The notes: generated from the letters alone by a model not told the origin. A stretch of DNA of 64,000 nucleotides from Variovorax paradoxus (GCF_030815975.1 NZ_JAUSXL010000002.1:1488001-1552000); one strand, 5' to 3'. Positions 17,829 to 27,644 are shown, numbered from the stretch's first letter. Translations and numbers: made by a program.

Positions 17829-18254
17829 ATGACCACCAAGCTCGACAAGGTTCTCTACACCGCTGAAGCCCACACCGTCGGCGGCCGCGACGGCGCAGGC
17901 AAGTCCAGCGACGGCGCCATCGACGTCAAGCTCAGCTCGCCCGGTTCGGGCAAGCCCGGCACCAACCCCGAGCAGCTGTTCGCGGTCGGCTACGCAGCCT
18001 GCTTCATCGGCGCGATGAAGGCCGTGGGCCCGAAGATCGGCGTCAAGGTGCCTGAAGATGTGGCCATCGACTCCAGCGTTTCCCTTGGCCCGACGAATGG
18101 CGGCGCCGCCTACGGCATCGCCGTGAAGCTGGCCATCACGCTGCCCGGCCTGGATGCAGATGCCAAGCAGAAGCTGGTCGACGCGGCCCACCAGGTCTGC
18201 CCCTACTCGAACGCGACGCGCGGCAACATCGACGTCGAGCTGACGATCGCCTGA
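17829..18254 (+). CDS. ohr: Organic hydroperoxide resistance protein Ohr
   Basis: 141 aa OsmC-fold thiol peroxidase that reduces organic and fatty-acid hydroperoxides with lipoyl or other dithiols. The two catalytic cysteines are in YAACF (C58) and HQVCPYSNATRGN (C124); the family Arg and Glu region is in GGRDGAG and NPEQL. Length is standard. A good ribosome site (GAAGGAATCACC) precedes the ATG. A strong terminator follows, so ohrR-ohr forms a closed unit. Confidence 0.95.
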   Translation: MTTKLDKVLYTAEAHTVGGRDGAGKSSDGAIDVKLSSPGSGKPGTNPEQLFAVGYAACFIGAMKAVGPKIGVKVPEDVAIDSSVSLGPTNGGAAYGIAVKLAITLPGLDADAKQKLVDAAHQVCPYSNATRGNIDVELTIA

Positions 18255-18278
18255 TCCGCCCTCAGCGCAGCAAAGAAA

Positions 18279-18310
18279 GGCGCCCCGGCCACAAGCCGGG
18301 GCGCCTTTTT
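18279..18310 (+). terminator. Rho-independent terminator after ohr
   Basis: GGCGCCCCGGC, loop cacaa, GCCGGGGCGCC followed by TTTTT: an 11 bp perfect stem 24 bp after the ohr stop, with an A-run on the 5' side. Confidence 0.92.
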
Positions 18311-18437
18311 CATGGCCGGCGTTGTCTCGCGGGTGACCCGGAAAAGGGAAACGCGATAGCGCCTTTCATCAAGCCTGGCTAATGTGACTGCAGCACGCGC
18401 CACCTTCGCCACTCACATCACCGTGGAGATCGACACC

Positions 18438-19556
18438 ATGAGCACCACCACCAGCCTCCTGATCCGCAAAGGCGAACTCGCCACCACGCGCCTGCACACC
18501 GCCACCGACCAGCCGCTGGCCGACGGCCAGGTGCGCGTACGCATCGACTTCTTCGCGCTCACCTCCAACAACATCACCTACGCCGCCTTCGGCGATGCGA
18601 TGAGCTACTGGCAGTTCTTCCCGTCCGGCGAAGAAGGCTGGGGCAGCATTCCGGTGTGGGGCTTCGCCAGCGTGGTGCAGTCGCTGCATCCGGGCGTGGC
18701 AGTGGGCGAGCGGCTCTACGGCTACTGGCCGATGTCGTCGAGCGCCGTGCTGAGTCCCGACCGCCTTTCGCCCGCGCGCTTCACCGACGCCGCCGCGCAC
18801 CGCGCCGAGCTGCCCGCGGTCTACAACCAGTACTTCCGCTGCAACGCCGATCCGCTCTACACCGCGGACACGGAAGACGTGCAGGCGCTGCTGCGCCCGC
18901 TGTTCATCACCTCGTGGCTGATCGACGACTTCATGGCGGACAACGATTTCTTCGGCGCGAACACCCTGCTGCTGTCGAGCGCATCGAGCAAGACGGCCTA
19001 CGGCACCGCCTTCCAGCTGCACCAGCGCGAAGGCATCGAGGTGATCGGCCTGACCTCCGCCGCCAACGTGGCCTTCTGCGAAAGCCTGGGCTGCTACCAC
19101 CGCGTGCTGACCTACGACACGCTCGACAGCATCGCGGCCGGCACGCCCTGCGTCTATGTGGACTTCGCGGGCAACGCCGGCCTGCGCAATGCGATCCACG
19201 CGCGCTTCGCGAACCTCAAGTACAGCTGCTCGATCGGCGGCACGCACGTCGAGCAGCTCGCATCCAAGGGCGCGGGCAAGGACCTTCCCGGCCCGCGCGC
19301 CACGCTGTTCTTCGCGCCGGCGCAGATCAAGAAGCGCACCGCCGAATGGGGCGCCGACGAATTCGGCCGGCGCATGGTGGCCGCCTGGCACCACTTCCTG
19401 GCCACCGTGACCGATGCGAAGAAGCCCTGGCTGCGCGCCGAGCACCACCACGGCGGCGAAGCGGTGCAGGCCGCCTATGCGCAGGTGCTGGCCGGCAAGG
19501 GCGACCCGCGCATCGGCCATATCCTTTCGCTTTACAAACAACCAGGCGGCCTCTGA
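18438..19556 (+). CDS. DUF2855 family protein
   Basis: 372 aa conserved protein of the DUF2855 family, distantly like medium-chain dehydrogenases but without a canonical zinc site. Seen: VRVRIDFFALTSNNITYAAFGD near the N-terminus, WGFASVVQSLHPGVAVGERLYGYWPMSS, a Rossmann-like middle part (NTLLLSSASSKTAYG, then EVIGLTSAANVAFCESLGCY), and QIKKRTAEWG in the C-terminal part. The biochemical role is unknown. The ATG at 18438 is preferred over an upstream in-frame start because GGAG lies about 10 nt before it. Confidence 0.85.
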   Translation: MSTTTSLLIRKGELATTRLHTATDQPLADGQVRVRIDFFALTSNNITYAAFGDAMSYWQFFPSGEEGWGSIPVWGFASVVQSLHPGVAVGERLYGYWPMSSSAVLSPDRLSPARFTDAAAHRAELPAVYNQYFRCNADPLYTADTEDVQALLRPLFITSWLIDDFMADNDFFGANTLLLSSASSKTAYGTAFQLHQREGIEVIGLTSAANVAFCESLGCYHRVLTYDTLDSIAAGTPCVYVDFAGNAGLRNAIHARFANLKYSCSIGGTHVEQLASKGAGKDLPGPRATLFFAPAQIKKRTAEWGADEFGRRMVAAWHHFLATVTDAKKPWLRAEHHHGGEAVQAAYAQVLAGKGDPRIGHILSLYKQPGGL

Positions 19557-19589
19557 CATTCCGGGCGCCAGGGTAGCGACAATCGCTGC

Positions 19590-20633
19590 ATGACCCTTTC
19601 CCCCGCAGCGCCCGCCAACACACATCCTTACGAGAGCCTCACGCCCGACGTGGTGCTGGACGCTCTGGCAACGCTCGGCCTGCACGGCGACGGCCGGCTC
19701 ACTGGACTGAACTCGTACGAGAACCGGGTCTACCAGGTGTTCCTGGAAGACCCGGACCCGCATCCGGCGGTGGTGGTCAAGTTCTACCGTCCCGAGCGCT
19801 GGAGCGAAGCCGAGATCCTCGAAGAGCACGGCTTCTCGCTCGAGCTGGCGGCGGCCGAAGTGCCCGCCGTGGCGCCGCTGGCTTTCGACGGCGCCACGCT
19901 GCACCGCCACGGCGGCTTTGCCTTCAGCGTGAGCCCCTACCGCGGCGGCCGCGCGCCCGAACTCGACGACTTCGAGGTGCTCGAATGGGTCGGCCGCTTT
20001 CTCGCGCGCATCCACACGGTGGGCAGTGCCAAGCCTTTCGAGGCCCGGCCTGCGCTCGACCTGCAGACCTTCGGCATCGCCTCGCGCGACTGGCTGCTGG
20101 CCCATGACAAGGTGCCGCTCGACGTGCAGCGCGACTGGGAAAAGGCCTGCAACGAAGCGCTGGACATGATTGCCGCCACGCCGCTGGCGGTGAACGCCTC
20201 CGCCTCCGGCTTCCAGCCGCGCAAGCTGCGCCTCCACGGCGACGTGCACCCCGGCAACATCCTGTGGACACCCACCGACCGGCCCGGCGGCGGCCCGCAC
20301 TTCGTCGACCTGGACGATGCGCGCACCGGCTTCGCGGTGCAGGACTTGTGGATGCTGCTGTCGGGCGAGCGGGCGCAGCGCACCTCGCAGCTCTCGGGCC
20401 TGCTCGACGGCTACGAGCAGTTCCGCGAATTCGACCGCCGCGAGCTCGCGCTGATCGAGCCGCTGCGCACGCTGCGGCTCATCCACTACAGCGCCTGGCT
20501 CGCGCGGCGCTGGGAAGACCCGATCTTCCCGATCAACTTTCCGTGGTTCGGCTCCAGCGACTACTGGAAGGGCCAGATCCTCGTGCTGCAGGAGCAGTGC
20601 GAACAGATGGCGGAAGAGCCGCTCTACGCCTGA
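19590..20633 (+). CDS. srkA: Stress response kinase SrkA (YihE family)
   Basis: 347 aa serine/threonine kinase of the YihE/SrkA family with the choline-kinase fold. Seen: GLNSYENRVYQVFLED (nucleotide loop), VVVKFYRPERW with the ATP-binding Lys, LRLHGDVHPGNILW (catalytic Asp, metal-binding Asn), HFVDLDDARTG (metal Asp), and the family ending WFGSSDYWKGQILVLQEQ. In E. coli SrkA counteracts MazEF-linked stress death. Its 3' end overlaps the convergent LysR gene by 10 bp. Confidence 0.92.
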   Translation: MTLSPAAPANTHPYESLTPDVVLDALATLGLHGDGRLTGLNSYENRVYQVFLEDPDPHPAVVVKFYRPERWSEAEILEEHGFSLELAAAEVPAVAPLAFDGATLHRHGGFAFSVSPYRGGRAPELDDFEVLEWVGRFLARIHTVGSAKPFEARPALDLQTFGIASRDWLLAHDKVPLDVQRDWEKACNEALDMIAATPLAVNASASGFQPRKLRLHGDVHPGNILWTPTDRPGGGPHFVDLDDARTGFAVQDLWMLLSGERAQRTSQLSGLLDGYEQFREFDRRELALIEPLRTLRLIHYSAWLARRWEDPIFPINFPWFGSSDYWKGQILVLQEQCEQMAEEPLYA

Positions 20634-21526
20634 AGCATGCCAGCCCCGGCCTTCGGCGCATGGAAGGCCTGCATGAACGCACCCTGCAGTTCAGCGGGCA
20701 GATCAGGCCGGTGGCACATCGCATAGCCGAGGCTCGGCGGGTCGTCGGCCAGCGCGACGAAGCGGATGTCCGGCCGCGCAATGCAGGCGAGCGATTCCAC
20801 CACCAGCCCGATGCCCGCACCGGCGGCCACCAGCCCCACGAGCGAGATCGACGAGGTGGCGCACTGGTTGACCTGCGTGGTGATGCCGGCGCGCGCAAGG
20901 TAGGCGGCGATGCGGTCGAACACCACCGGGCCGATGTCGCGCCGCACCCCGACCAGCGTCTGCTGGCGCAGGTCCGCCGCCGCGATGCGCTCGGCGCGCG
21001 CGAGCGGATGCGCGGCCGGCACCACGGCCACGAAGCGGTCGCGCGCCACCTCGTGCACCACGAGGTCGTCGCGCGAGGACGGCGGATGCACCACCGCGAG
21101 GTCGAGCCTGCGGTGCGCCACGGCTTCTTCGAGTTCGTCCGACAGGCCTTCGGTCAGCGCCAGCACCACGCCCGGGTGCGCGGCCGAAAAGGCACGCATC
21201 GCATCGGGAAAGAAGGACAGCGCCGCAATGGGCGTGACGCCGATCTCCAGCCGGTCGACCGCGCCGCGTCCGATGGCGCGCGCGGCTTCATCGGTTTCGG
21301 CGGCGCGCGACAACAGGCGCCTGGCGTGCGGCAGCAGGCGCGCGCCCTGTTCCGTCAGCCGGACGCCGCGCGCCTGCCGGTCGAACAGCGCAAAGCCCAG
21401 GCCTTCCTCGAGCCGCTGGACGCGCACGCTGAGCGCGGGCTGCGAGATGGCCAGCAGCGAGGCGGCGCGGCGGATGTTGCCGATCTCGGCGAGCGTGACG
21501 AAGCAGCGCCATTGCTTGAGTTCCAA
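20624..21526 (-). CDS. LysR-family transcriptional regulator
   Basis: About 300 aa. Winged helix LKQWRCFVTLAEIGNIRRAASLLAISQPALSVRVQRLEEGLGFALFDRQ (pattern, residues 3-50) and a co-inducer domain. It resembles the CbbR/CatR-like group that acts on nearby catabolic genes, but the neighbours (a lipoprotein, srkA) do not suggest a target. No ATG fits; TTG at 21526 with GGAG about 11 nt before it is the best start, and the frame is open further upstream. Confidence 0.85.
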   Translation of the reverse strand: MELKQWRCFVTLAEIGNIRRAASLLAISQPALSVRVQRLEEGLGFALFDRQARGVRLTEQGARLLPHARRLLSRAAETDEAARAIGRGAVDRLEIGVTPIAALSFFPDAMRAFSAAHPGVVLALTEGLSDELEEAVAHRRLDLAVVHPPSSRDDLVVHEVARDRFVAVVPAAHPLARAERIAAADLRQQTLVGVRRDIGPVVFDRIAAYLARAGITTQVNQCATSSISLVGLVAAGAGIGLVVESLACIARPDIRFVALADDPPSLGYAMCHRPDLPAELQGAFMQAFHAPKAGAGMLQA

Positions 21527-21563
21527 GGAGCGGTCTCCAGCGCAGCGCCGCGGGTTGCGGCGA

Positions 21564-22163
21564 TCAGGGTGCGACGGGATTGCCCGGCGTGCCGAGGCTG
21601 CCGGCTGCGGGGGCGGCGGCATTGGCGGGCGGGCGGAAGGACACGCGCGTCGCGGAAGGCTGTGGTGCCGCCTGCGGCGCGGAGGCGGTGACCGGCTTCG
21701 TGACGCCGCCCTTGGTCACCGTGACCGGCGCAGCGGGCGATGCTGCCGGTGGGACCGGCGCCACGGGAGCAACAGGTGCCCCTCCCGCAGCGGCCGCCGT
21801 GGTGACCGGCGCGGCGCCGCCCGCGGGCGCGTACCCGGTTTTTCCCGCATTCGGATCGTGCAGCACCACGCTCTTGCCAACACCCACGCCGGTGCCGACC
21901 GGCCCGATGCCGACGCCCACACCCACGCCCGCCGAGCCGGCCACCACGCCGGAGTCGTTGACCGCCACGCCCGCACCGAGCGGGCCCCAGCCGGTGTTGA
22001 GCCCGACGGAAAAATTGCCGTCCCTGGTGGCGCCCAGCCCGAGCGAGAGCCCGGGCACCAGCGGAATGCCGATGTGATAGTGCGAACAGCCGCTCACCAG
22101 AAGCAGGGGCAGCACAACTGCGAGGGCAGCGGCTGCACGGGCGGTGCGCGGCCGGGCGTTCAC
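21564..22163 (-). CDS. Gly/Val- and Ala/Pro-rich putative lipoprotein
   Basis: 199 aa, family not recognised. The leader ends in lipobox LLVSGC (Cys about 26). Residues about 40-95 alternate Gly and Val ([21 protein letters not shown]), a membrane-associating or repeat-like surface; the rest is a disordered Ala/Pro/Thr region ([15 protein letters not shown]). Its ATG overlaps the htpG stop (ATGA at 22160-22163), so it is probably translated with htpG, an uncommon partner for the chaperone. Confidence 0.68.
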   Translation of the reverse strand: MNARPRTARAAAALAVVLPLLLVSGCSHYHIGIPLVPGLSLGLGATRDGNFSVGLNTGWGPLGAGVAVNDSGVVAGSAGVGVGVGIGPVGTGVGVGKSVVLHDPNAGKTGYAPAGGAAPVTTAAAAGGAPVAPVAPVPPAASPAAPVTVTKGGVTKPVTASAPQAAPQPSATRVSFRPPANAAAPAAGSLGTPGNPVAP

Positions 22164-24205
22164 ACCAGGAGCGCGTTGACGCGCCTCACGTAGGCCGCGG
22201 GGTCGGCCGGCAGGCCGCCTTCGGCCAGCAGCGCCTGGTCGAAAAGGATGTTCGCGAGATCGTCGAAGTGCGCCGAGCCGTCGAGCTTCTTCACCAGCGC
22301 GTGCTCGGCGTTCACTTCGAGCACGGGCTTCAGGTCAGGGGCCGGCTGGCCGGCCTGCTTGAGCATGCGCGCGAGCTGCGTGCTCATGCCGCCGTCCTGC
22401 ACCACCAGGCAGGCCGGAGAATCGACCAGGCGCGTGGTCACGCGCACGTCCCCAGCCTTGTCCTTGAGCGCTTCCTTGAGCCTCTCGAGCAGCGGCTTGA
22501 AGGATTCGGCGGCTTCCTCGGCGGCCTTCTTCTCGGCCTCGTCCTGCAGCTTGCCCAGGTCGACCGCGCCCTTGGCCACGCTCTGCAGCGGCGTGCCGTC
22601 GAACTCGGTCAGGTAGTTGAGCGCCCACTCGTCGACGCGGTCGGTCATGAGCAGCACCTCGATGCCCTTCTTCTTGAAGACCTCGAGCTGCGGGCTGTTC
22701 TTTGCGGCGGCGAGCGTGTCGGCCGTGATGTAGTAGATCGCGTCCTGGCCTTCCTTCATGCGCGCCTTGTAGTCGGCAAAGCTCACGCTCACGGTGTCGC
22801 TCGTGGTCGAGGCGAAGCGCAGCAGCTTGGCGATGCGGTCGCGATTGCCGAAGTCTTCGCCCAGGCCTTCCTTGAGCACGGCGCCGAACTCGGCATAGAA
22901 CCTGGCGTACTTGCCCGATTCGTCGGCGTATTCGGCCGCCGCCTCGGCAGCGGGCGTGGCTTTCTTGTCGACCACGTCGGTGACGTCGGCCGCGCTTTCA
23001 GTCGGGTCGGGTGCGGGCACCGATTCGCCGGAGCCCACGTCGATCTTGCCTTCGGCGCTTTCGGGCGCGGTCTTCTGCTTTTTCGCCAGGTCTTCGAGCA
23101 TGCCGAGCACGCGCTTGGTGCTGCCCTCGCGGATCGCCTTCACGTCGCGGCTTTCCTGCAGCAGCTCGCGGCTCACGTTGAGCGGCAGGTCGGACGAGTC
23201 GATCACGCCCTTCACGAAGCGCAGGTAGCTCGGCAGCAGCGCCTCGGCATCGTCCATGATGAAGACGCGCTTCACATACAGCTTGACGCCAGCGCCCTTG
23301 TCGCGGTTCCACAGGTCGAACGGCGCCTTCGACGGGATGTAGAGCAGCTGCGTGTACTCGGTGCTGCCCTCCACGCGGTTGTGGCTCCAGGCGAGCGGCG
23401 CCTCGTAGTCGTGGCTGATGCTCTTGTAGAACTCTTCGTACTGTTCGGACGTGATGTCTTTCTTGGGGCGGCTCCACAGCGCGTTGGCCTTGTTGACCGT
23501 TTCCCATTCGCCGGTCTTGACCATGTCGCCGGGCTGGTCGTTCTCGCCTTCCTTCCACTCCTCCTTTTCCATCAGGATGGGCAGCGAGATGTGGTCGGAG
23601 TACTTGCCGACGATCTGCTTGAGTTTCCAGGCGTTGAGGTATTCCTCGGCGTCGTCGCGCAGGTGCAGCGTGATGCGGGTGCCGCGCTCGGGGCGCGTGA
23701 TGTCGGCCACCTCGAAGTCGCCCGCGCCGCCGCTGGTCCAGCGCACGCCCTGGTCGGCCGGCAGGCCGGCGCGGCGCGATTCGACCGTGATCTTGTCGGC
23801 CACGATGAAGCCCGAGTAGAAGCCCACGCCGAACTGGCCGATGAGCTGCGCATCGGCCTTCTGGTCGCCGCTGAGCCTGCTCACGAAGTCCTTGGTACCA
23901 CTTTTGGCGATGGTGCCGAGGTTCTCGATGGCCTCCTGGCGCGACAGGCCGATGCCCTTGTCCGTGATGGTGAGGGTGCGCGCGGCCTTGTCGAAGCCGA
24001 GGCGCACGTCCAGGCTGGACTGGTCTTCGTACAGCTCGGGATGGTCGAGGGCCTCGAAGCGCAGCTTGTCGCAGGCGTCCGATGCGTTGGAGATCAGCTC
24101 GCGCAGGAAGATTTCCTTGTTCGAGTAGAGCGCATGCGTGACGAGGTGCAGCAGTTGCGCGACTTCAGCCTGGAACGGGAGTTTCGTGTTGGAAGAATCA
24201 GCCAT
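22160..24205 (-). CDS. htpG: Chaperone HtpG (bacterial Hsp90) with an inserted linker
   Basis: 681 aa ATP-dependent chaperone, about 55 residues longer than E. coli HtpG. Seen: N-terminal ATPase domain with [32 protein letters not shown], and [11 protein letters not shown]; middle domain with [15 protein letters not shown]-terminal dimerisation domain. The extra length sits at residues about 376-430, an acidic Ala/Pro/Ser/Asp-rich stretch ([19 protein letters not shown]) inside the middle domain between LEDLAKK and [10 protein letters not shown]. The 5' leader has no purine-rich Shine-Dalgarno; it is U-rich (gaattttttgg, tttcctttttt) just before the ATG. Confidence 0.96.
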   Translation of the reverse strand: MADSSNTKLPFQAEVAQLLHLVTHALYSNKEIFLRELISNASDACDKLRFEALDHPELYEDQSSLDVRLGFDKAARTLTITDKGIGLSRQEAIENLGTIAKSGTKDFVSRLSGDQKADAQLIGQFGVGFYSGFIVADKITVESRRAGLPADQGVRWTSGGAGDFEVADITRPERGTRITLHLRDDAEEYLNAWKLKQIVGKYSDHISLPILMEKEEWKEGENDQPGDMVKTGEWETVNKANALWSRPKKDITSEQYEEFYKSISHDYEAPLAWSHNRVEGSTEYTQLLYIPSKAPFDLWNRDKGAGVKLYVKRVFIMDDAEALLPSYLRFVKGVIDSSDLPLNVSRELLQESRDVKAIREGSTKRVLGMLEDLAKKQKTAPESAEGKIDVGSGESVPAPDPTESAADVTDVVDKKATPAAEAAAEYADESGKYARFYAEFGAVLKEGLGEDFGNRDRIAKLLRFASTTSDTVSVSFADYKARMKEGQDAIYYITADTLAAAKNSPQLEVFKKKGIEVLLMTDRVDEWALNYLTEFDGTPLQSVAKGAVDLGKLQDEAEKKAAEEAAESFKPLLERLKEALKDKAGDVRVTTRLVDSPACLVVQDGGMSTQLARMLKQAGQPAPDLKPVLEVNAEHALVKKLDGSAHFDDLANILFDQALLAEGGLPADPAAYVRRVNALLV

Positions 24206-24271
24206 GGAAAAAAGGAAATATCGGAACCAAAAAATTCTAAGCCGGGCGGCCTTGACCGCACGCCCGACTCG

Positions 24272-24300
24272 CCAACTCTGCGAGTTGGGGCTTGCGCCCC
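24272..24300. other. Two adjacent hairpins upstream of htpG
   Basis: CCAACTC-tgc-GAGTTGG (24272-24288) abuts GGGGC-ttgc-GCCCC (24287-24300), about 70-95 bp before the htpG start. They could be a terminator remnant for the upstream gene or a structured leader. No convincing sigma-32 box could be read. Confidence 0.4.
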
Positions 24301-24350
24301 TGAAAACAATAGGCCCCGTTTCTTGCGGCGGCGTGAAGCCCGGACTGTTC

Positions 24351-25394
24351 TTATCTGGGCTGGGACTCGACCTCGCGGGTCCAGCGGTCGATCAGCCGCT
24401 TGCGCTCGGCGGCCTTGCCGTATTTCTCGAAGTCGTACTTGATGAGCTTGACCTCGCTCATCGACGGAATGCGCGCATCGGGCTTGAAGGTCTTGTTGGC
24501 GGGCGACTGCAGGCTGCCGACCTGCCCGCCGATCGCCTGGCCGGCCGGGCTCATGAGCCAGTCGTAGTAGCGCTTCGCATTCTCCTTGTTGCGCGCGCCC
24601 TTGACCAGCGCGATGCCGCCCACCTCGTAGCCCGTGCCCTCGCAGGGCGCGGCCGTCTTGACCGGAAATTTGTCATAACGCCAGCGCTCGAACCCGAAGA
24701 TGAAGCTCACGCCGATGGCCACCTCGCCCTTGGCCACGTTGGGTGCCTGCGCCTGGCCGCTGCGGGTGTAGCTGGTGACGTTGCGGTGCAGCTTCTTCAA
24801 ATAGTCGAAGGCCGCGTCCTCGCCCATCTGCTGCACCAGGCCCGCGATGATGGTGTAGGCCGTGCCGCTCGAGGCCGGATGCGAGATCTCGATCTCGCCC
24901 CGGTATTCGGGCTTGGCGAGATCGGCCCAGCACTTGGGCTCGGGCAGCTTCTTCCGCTTGAGCAGCTCGGTGTTGAAGCCGAAGCCGATCGCGCTGGTGT
25001 AAAAGCCGCCCACCATGTTCTGCGACATGGCGTACTGGCGCACCGCCCAGTCGTGCAGGTCGTTGATGTAGGCCGGCCGGTAGGGTTCGAGCAAGCCCTG
25101 TTCGGCGGCCTGCAGGAACGGGTCGCCGGTGCCGCCCCACCAGATGTCGGTCTTGGGGTTGGCGGCCTCGGCGCGCAGCTGGGCGCCGATCTCGCCGGTA
25201 CCCTTGTGCGCCTGCTGCACCCGGATGCCGGTCTCGCGCGTGAAGGCGGCGGCCGCGGCTTCGCACCAGCCCGCGTCGGTGCTGCAGAGCGCGTTCACTG
25301 TGCCCTGTGCCGCGGCGCCCGGAGAAAAAAGGAAGGCCATGGCGCCCGCGCAGGCGGCAAGGGCCGCGACATTCCTCTGGACAAAGGGGCGCAT
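24351..25394 (-). CDS. ABC transporter substrate-binding protein, Fbp/PotD type
   Basis: 347 aa periplasmic binding protein. Signal peptide residues 1-29 ([19 protein letters not shown]). The mature part matches the iron/thiamine/phosphonate-binding PBP2 group: [26 protein letters not shown], then [61 protein letters not shown], and the C-terminal [18 protein letters not shown]. No permease or ATPase is adjacent, so the transport genes lie elsewhere or it is an orphan. A LysR gene sits 46 bp upstream in the same direction. Ligand not assigned. Confidence 0.85.
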   Translation of the reverse strand: MRPFVQRNVAALAACAGAMAFLFSPGAAAQGTVNALCSTDAGWCEAAAAAFTRETGIRVQQAHKGTGEIGAQLRAEAANPKTDIWWGGTGDPFLQAAEQGLLEPYRPAYINDLHDWAVRQYAMSQNMVGGFYTSAIGFGFNTELLKRKKLPEPKCWADLAKPEYRGEIEISHPASSGTAYTIIAGLVQQMGEDAAFDYLKKLHRNVTSYTRSGQAQAPNVAKGEVAIGVSFIFGFERWRYDKFPVKTAAPCEGTGYEVGGIALVKGARNKENAKRYYDWLMSPAGQAIGGQVGSLQSPANKTFKPDARIPSMSEVKLIKYDFEKYGKAAERKRLIDRWTREVESQPR

Positions 25395-25440
25395 GCGTTC
25401 TCCGGTAGATGTGCGACCCGAGGATAGCGGGCAAAGCCCC

Positions 25441-26358
25441 TCAGCGGGCCGCCAGCAGCGGCGGCAGGTGCTCGGCCAGCCAGTCGACCACCACGCGTGT
25501 CTTGTGGGGCAGGTAGCGGCTGCGCGAGCGGATGACGTTGAGCTCGAAGCCGAAGGGCCGCGGCTCCTCGAACACGCGCACCAGCGTGCCGGCCGCCAGC
25601 GCATCGGCCGCGAGCCAGGCCGGCAGGCGCGCCAGCCCCATGCCGCCGATGGCGGCTTCGAGCAGCACCTCGGCGCTGTCGCAGCGCAGCCGCGAGGGCA
25701 GCGCCACTTCGGCCAGCCGGCCTTCGGCGTCGTGAAAGCGCCAGGGCGAGATCTGCCCGTCGCGCGCATAGAACACGGCCTCGTGCGAGGACGAGGCCCG
25801 CAACTCGGCCACGCTGCCGGGGCGCCCGCGTTCGGCCAGGTAGGCCGGCGCGGCGCACAGCGCCATCCATTGCACGCCGACCGGCCGCGCGACCAGCTCG
25901 GCGCTGTCGGCCAGCTCGCCGCTGCGGATGGCCAGGTCCAGCCCGTCTTCGACCAGGTCGACGCGCCGGTCGTTGAAGGAAAGCTCCAGCGACAGCCCCG
26001 GATGTCGGCGCGCCAGCGCGAGCAGCAGCGGCCCGACCTTCAGCCGCCCCAGCATGGCCGGCATGCTCAGGCGCACCAGCCCGGCCGCGGTGCTGCGGGC
26101 GGCGTCGGTCATGGCTTCGGCGGCATCGAGCTCGGCCAGCACGCGCCGGCAGCGTTCGTAATAGCCGTGGCCTTCCTCTGTGAGGCTCTGGCTGCGCGTG
26201 GTGCGCAGGAAAAGCCGCGTGCCCAGCCGCGCCTCCAACCGCGCAATGCTCTTGGCCACCGCGGAGCGCGTGACATGCAGCCGCTCCGCCGCACGCGCAA
26301 AGCTGCCGGCCTCCACCGCGGCCACGAACTCTTCGATGCCCTGGAGGCGTGGACTCAT
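25441..26358 (-). CDS. LysR-family transcriptional regulator
   Basis: 305 aa. Winged helix: GIEEFVAAVEAGSFARAAERLHVTRSAVAKSIARLEARLGTRLFLRTTRSQSLTEEG in pattern (residues about 6-64). The co-inducer domain resembles the group regulating quinone oxidoreductases and short dehydrogenases. It is divergent from the MDR gene at 26459; a TATCC-N6-GGATA site lies between them, so the MDR gene is the likely target. The binding-protein gene downstream may be cotranscribed. Confidence 0.92.
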   Translation of the reverse strand: MSPRLQGIEEFVAAVEAGSFARAAERLHVTRSAVAKSIARLEARLGTRLFLRTTRSQSLTEEGHGYYERCRRVLAELDAAEAMTDAARSTAAGLVRLSMPAMLGRLKVGPLLLALARRHPGLSLELSFNDRRVDLVEDGLDLAIRSGELADSAELVARPVGVQWMALCAAPAYLAERGRPGSVAELRASSSHEAVFYARDGQISPWRFHDAEGRLAEVALPSRLRCDSAEVLLEAAIGGMGLARLPAWLAADALAAGTLVRVFEEPRPFGFELNVIRSRSRYLPHKTRVVVDWLAEHLPPLLAAR

Positions 26359-26390
26359 TGGGTACTTTCAGGCGCCATGAAGTTGAAAAT

Positions 26391-26406
26391 TATCCGCCAC
26401 TGGATA
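26391..26406. promoter_or_regulatory. Candidate LysR box
   Basis: TATCC-GCCACT-GGATA is a perfect 5-6-5 inverted repeat containing the T-N11-A pattern expected for LysR-type sites. It lies between the divergent LysR and MDR genes, 33 bp from the LysR start and 53 bp from the MDR start. Confidence 0.5.
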
Positions 26407-26458
26407 GATCGACTCGCCAATAGCATGAAAGCTCTTTTTTTCGTGGAGGCTTTTTTTC

Positions 26459-27469
26459 ATGCAGGCAAGCAGAACGCTCAGGCGCTGGCAACTTTCTTCC
26501 TTCGGCCGCGAGCAGCTCGAACAGGTGGAGCTGCCGCTCCCCACGCCCGGCCCGGGGCAAGTCCTGGTGCAGGTGGGCGCGGTGTCGCTCAACTACCGCG
26601 ACCTCCTGATGATCCGCGACGGCATGGGCATGAAGTTCGACATGCCCTTCACGCCCGGCTCCGACATGGCCGGCACGGTGGTCGCCGCGGGCCCCGGCGT
26701 GCAGCGCTTTGCCATCGGCGACCGCGTCATCAACACCTTCTGGGGTGGCTGGATCGACAGCCGCTGGCCGGCCGAGGCCGTGCCGATGGGCGGCCCCGGC
26801 CCGGGCATGCTGGCCTCGCACGTGCTGATCGACGCGGCCTGGGCCGTGGCCGCACCGGCCACGCTCGATTTCGCGCAGGCCAGCACGCTGCCCTGCGCCG
26901 GCCTCACGGCCTGGTTCGCGCTGGCCGAGACCGGCGCGCTGCGGCCCGGCCAGACCGTGCTGGTCCATGGCACCGGCGGCGTGGCGCTGTTCGGCGTGCA
27001 ACTCGCGCGGCTGCATGGCGCGCGCGCCATCGTGGTCACGGGCAGCGAGGAGAAGCGAGCGCAGACGCTGGCGCTGGGCGCCACCGAGGTGCTGATGCGA
27101 GACAGCGACTGGCCGGCCGAAGTGCGCCGTCTCACGCAGGGCCGCGGCGCCGATCACGTGCTCGAGCTCGCGAGCGGACCCAACCTCGACCGTTCGCTGC
27201 AGGCGCTGGCGCAGGGCGGGCGCGTGTCGATCATCGGCATGCTCGGCGGCGAGACGCTCAGCGCGTCGTACTACGCGGTGGTGCTCGGCCGCGTCACGGT
27301 GCAGGGCATTGGCGTGGGCCACCGGCGCGCGCTCGAAGACCTGGTGCGCGCCGTCGACGTCAATGCGCTCGAACCCGTGATCGCGGCGCACTACGCCTTC
27401 GATGCCTTGCCCGACGCGCTCGACCATCTCGCGCGCGGCGCCTTCGGCAAGATCGTCGTCATGCCCTGA
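26459..27469 (+). CDS. Zinc-independent alcohol dehydrogenase/quinone oxidoreductase (MDR superfamily)
   Basis: 336 aa NAD(P)H-dependent oxidoreductase. Seen: N-terminal GroES-like domain (VSLNYRDLLMIRDGMG, TPGSDMAGTVVAAGPGV, then FAIGDRVINTFWGGW), and a Rossmann domain with GQTVLVHGTGGVALFGVQLARLHGARAIVVTGSEEK. The catalytic-zinc Cys/His pattern of true alcohol dehydrogenases is missing. Substrate unknown. It is preceded by a T-rich stretch (ctctttttttcgtggaggc) that contains its ribosome site GGAGG, and it is probably controlled by the divergent LysR protein. Confidence 0.87.
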   Translation: MQASRTLRRWQLSSFGREQLEQVELPLPTPGPGQVLVQVGAVSLNYRDLLMIRDGMGMKFDMPFTPGSDMAGTVVAAGPGVQRFAIGDRVINTFWGGWIDSRWPAEAVPMGGPGPGMLASHVLIDAAWAVAAPATLDFAQASTLPCAGLTAWFALAETGALRPGQTVLVHGTGGVALFGVQLARLHGARAIVVTGSEEKRAQTLALGATEVLMRDSDWPAEVRRLTQGRGADHVLELASGPNLDRSLQALAQGGRVSIIGMLGGETLSASYYAVVLGRVTVQGIGVGHRRALEDLVRAVDVNALEPVIAAHYAFDALPDALDHLARGAFGKIVVMP

Positions 27470-27551
27470 CGAAGCCCTTTAGCGCTTTACGCAACGCGTG
27501 TCAGAAACAAAAGACCGCTGATCTGTGAACAGGTTCCGCCAGGTGCAACAA

Positions 27552-27566
27552 CATGCGTGACGCATG
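27552..27566. promoter_or_regulatory. Palindrome upstream of aqpZ
   Basis: CATGCGT-G-ACGCATG, perfect 7-1-7, 79 bp before the aqpZ start in an otherwise unremarkable 175 bp gap. A candidate operator; no cognate regulator is adjacent. Confidence 0.4.
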
Positions 27567-27644
27567 CTGTTTCCATTCCTAGAATCCGCCCGCGCTTGGC
27601 CCGGGGCTGCGCATTTTTCTCAACTCTAGGACGAACGAAACAAG

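Noticed and set aside
24206..24350. Sigma-32 promoter for htpG
   Set aside because: No convincing CTTGAAA / CCCCATNT pair at correct spacing could be read; left as an open question.
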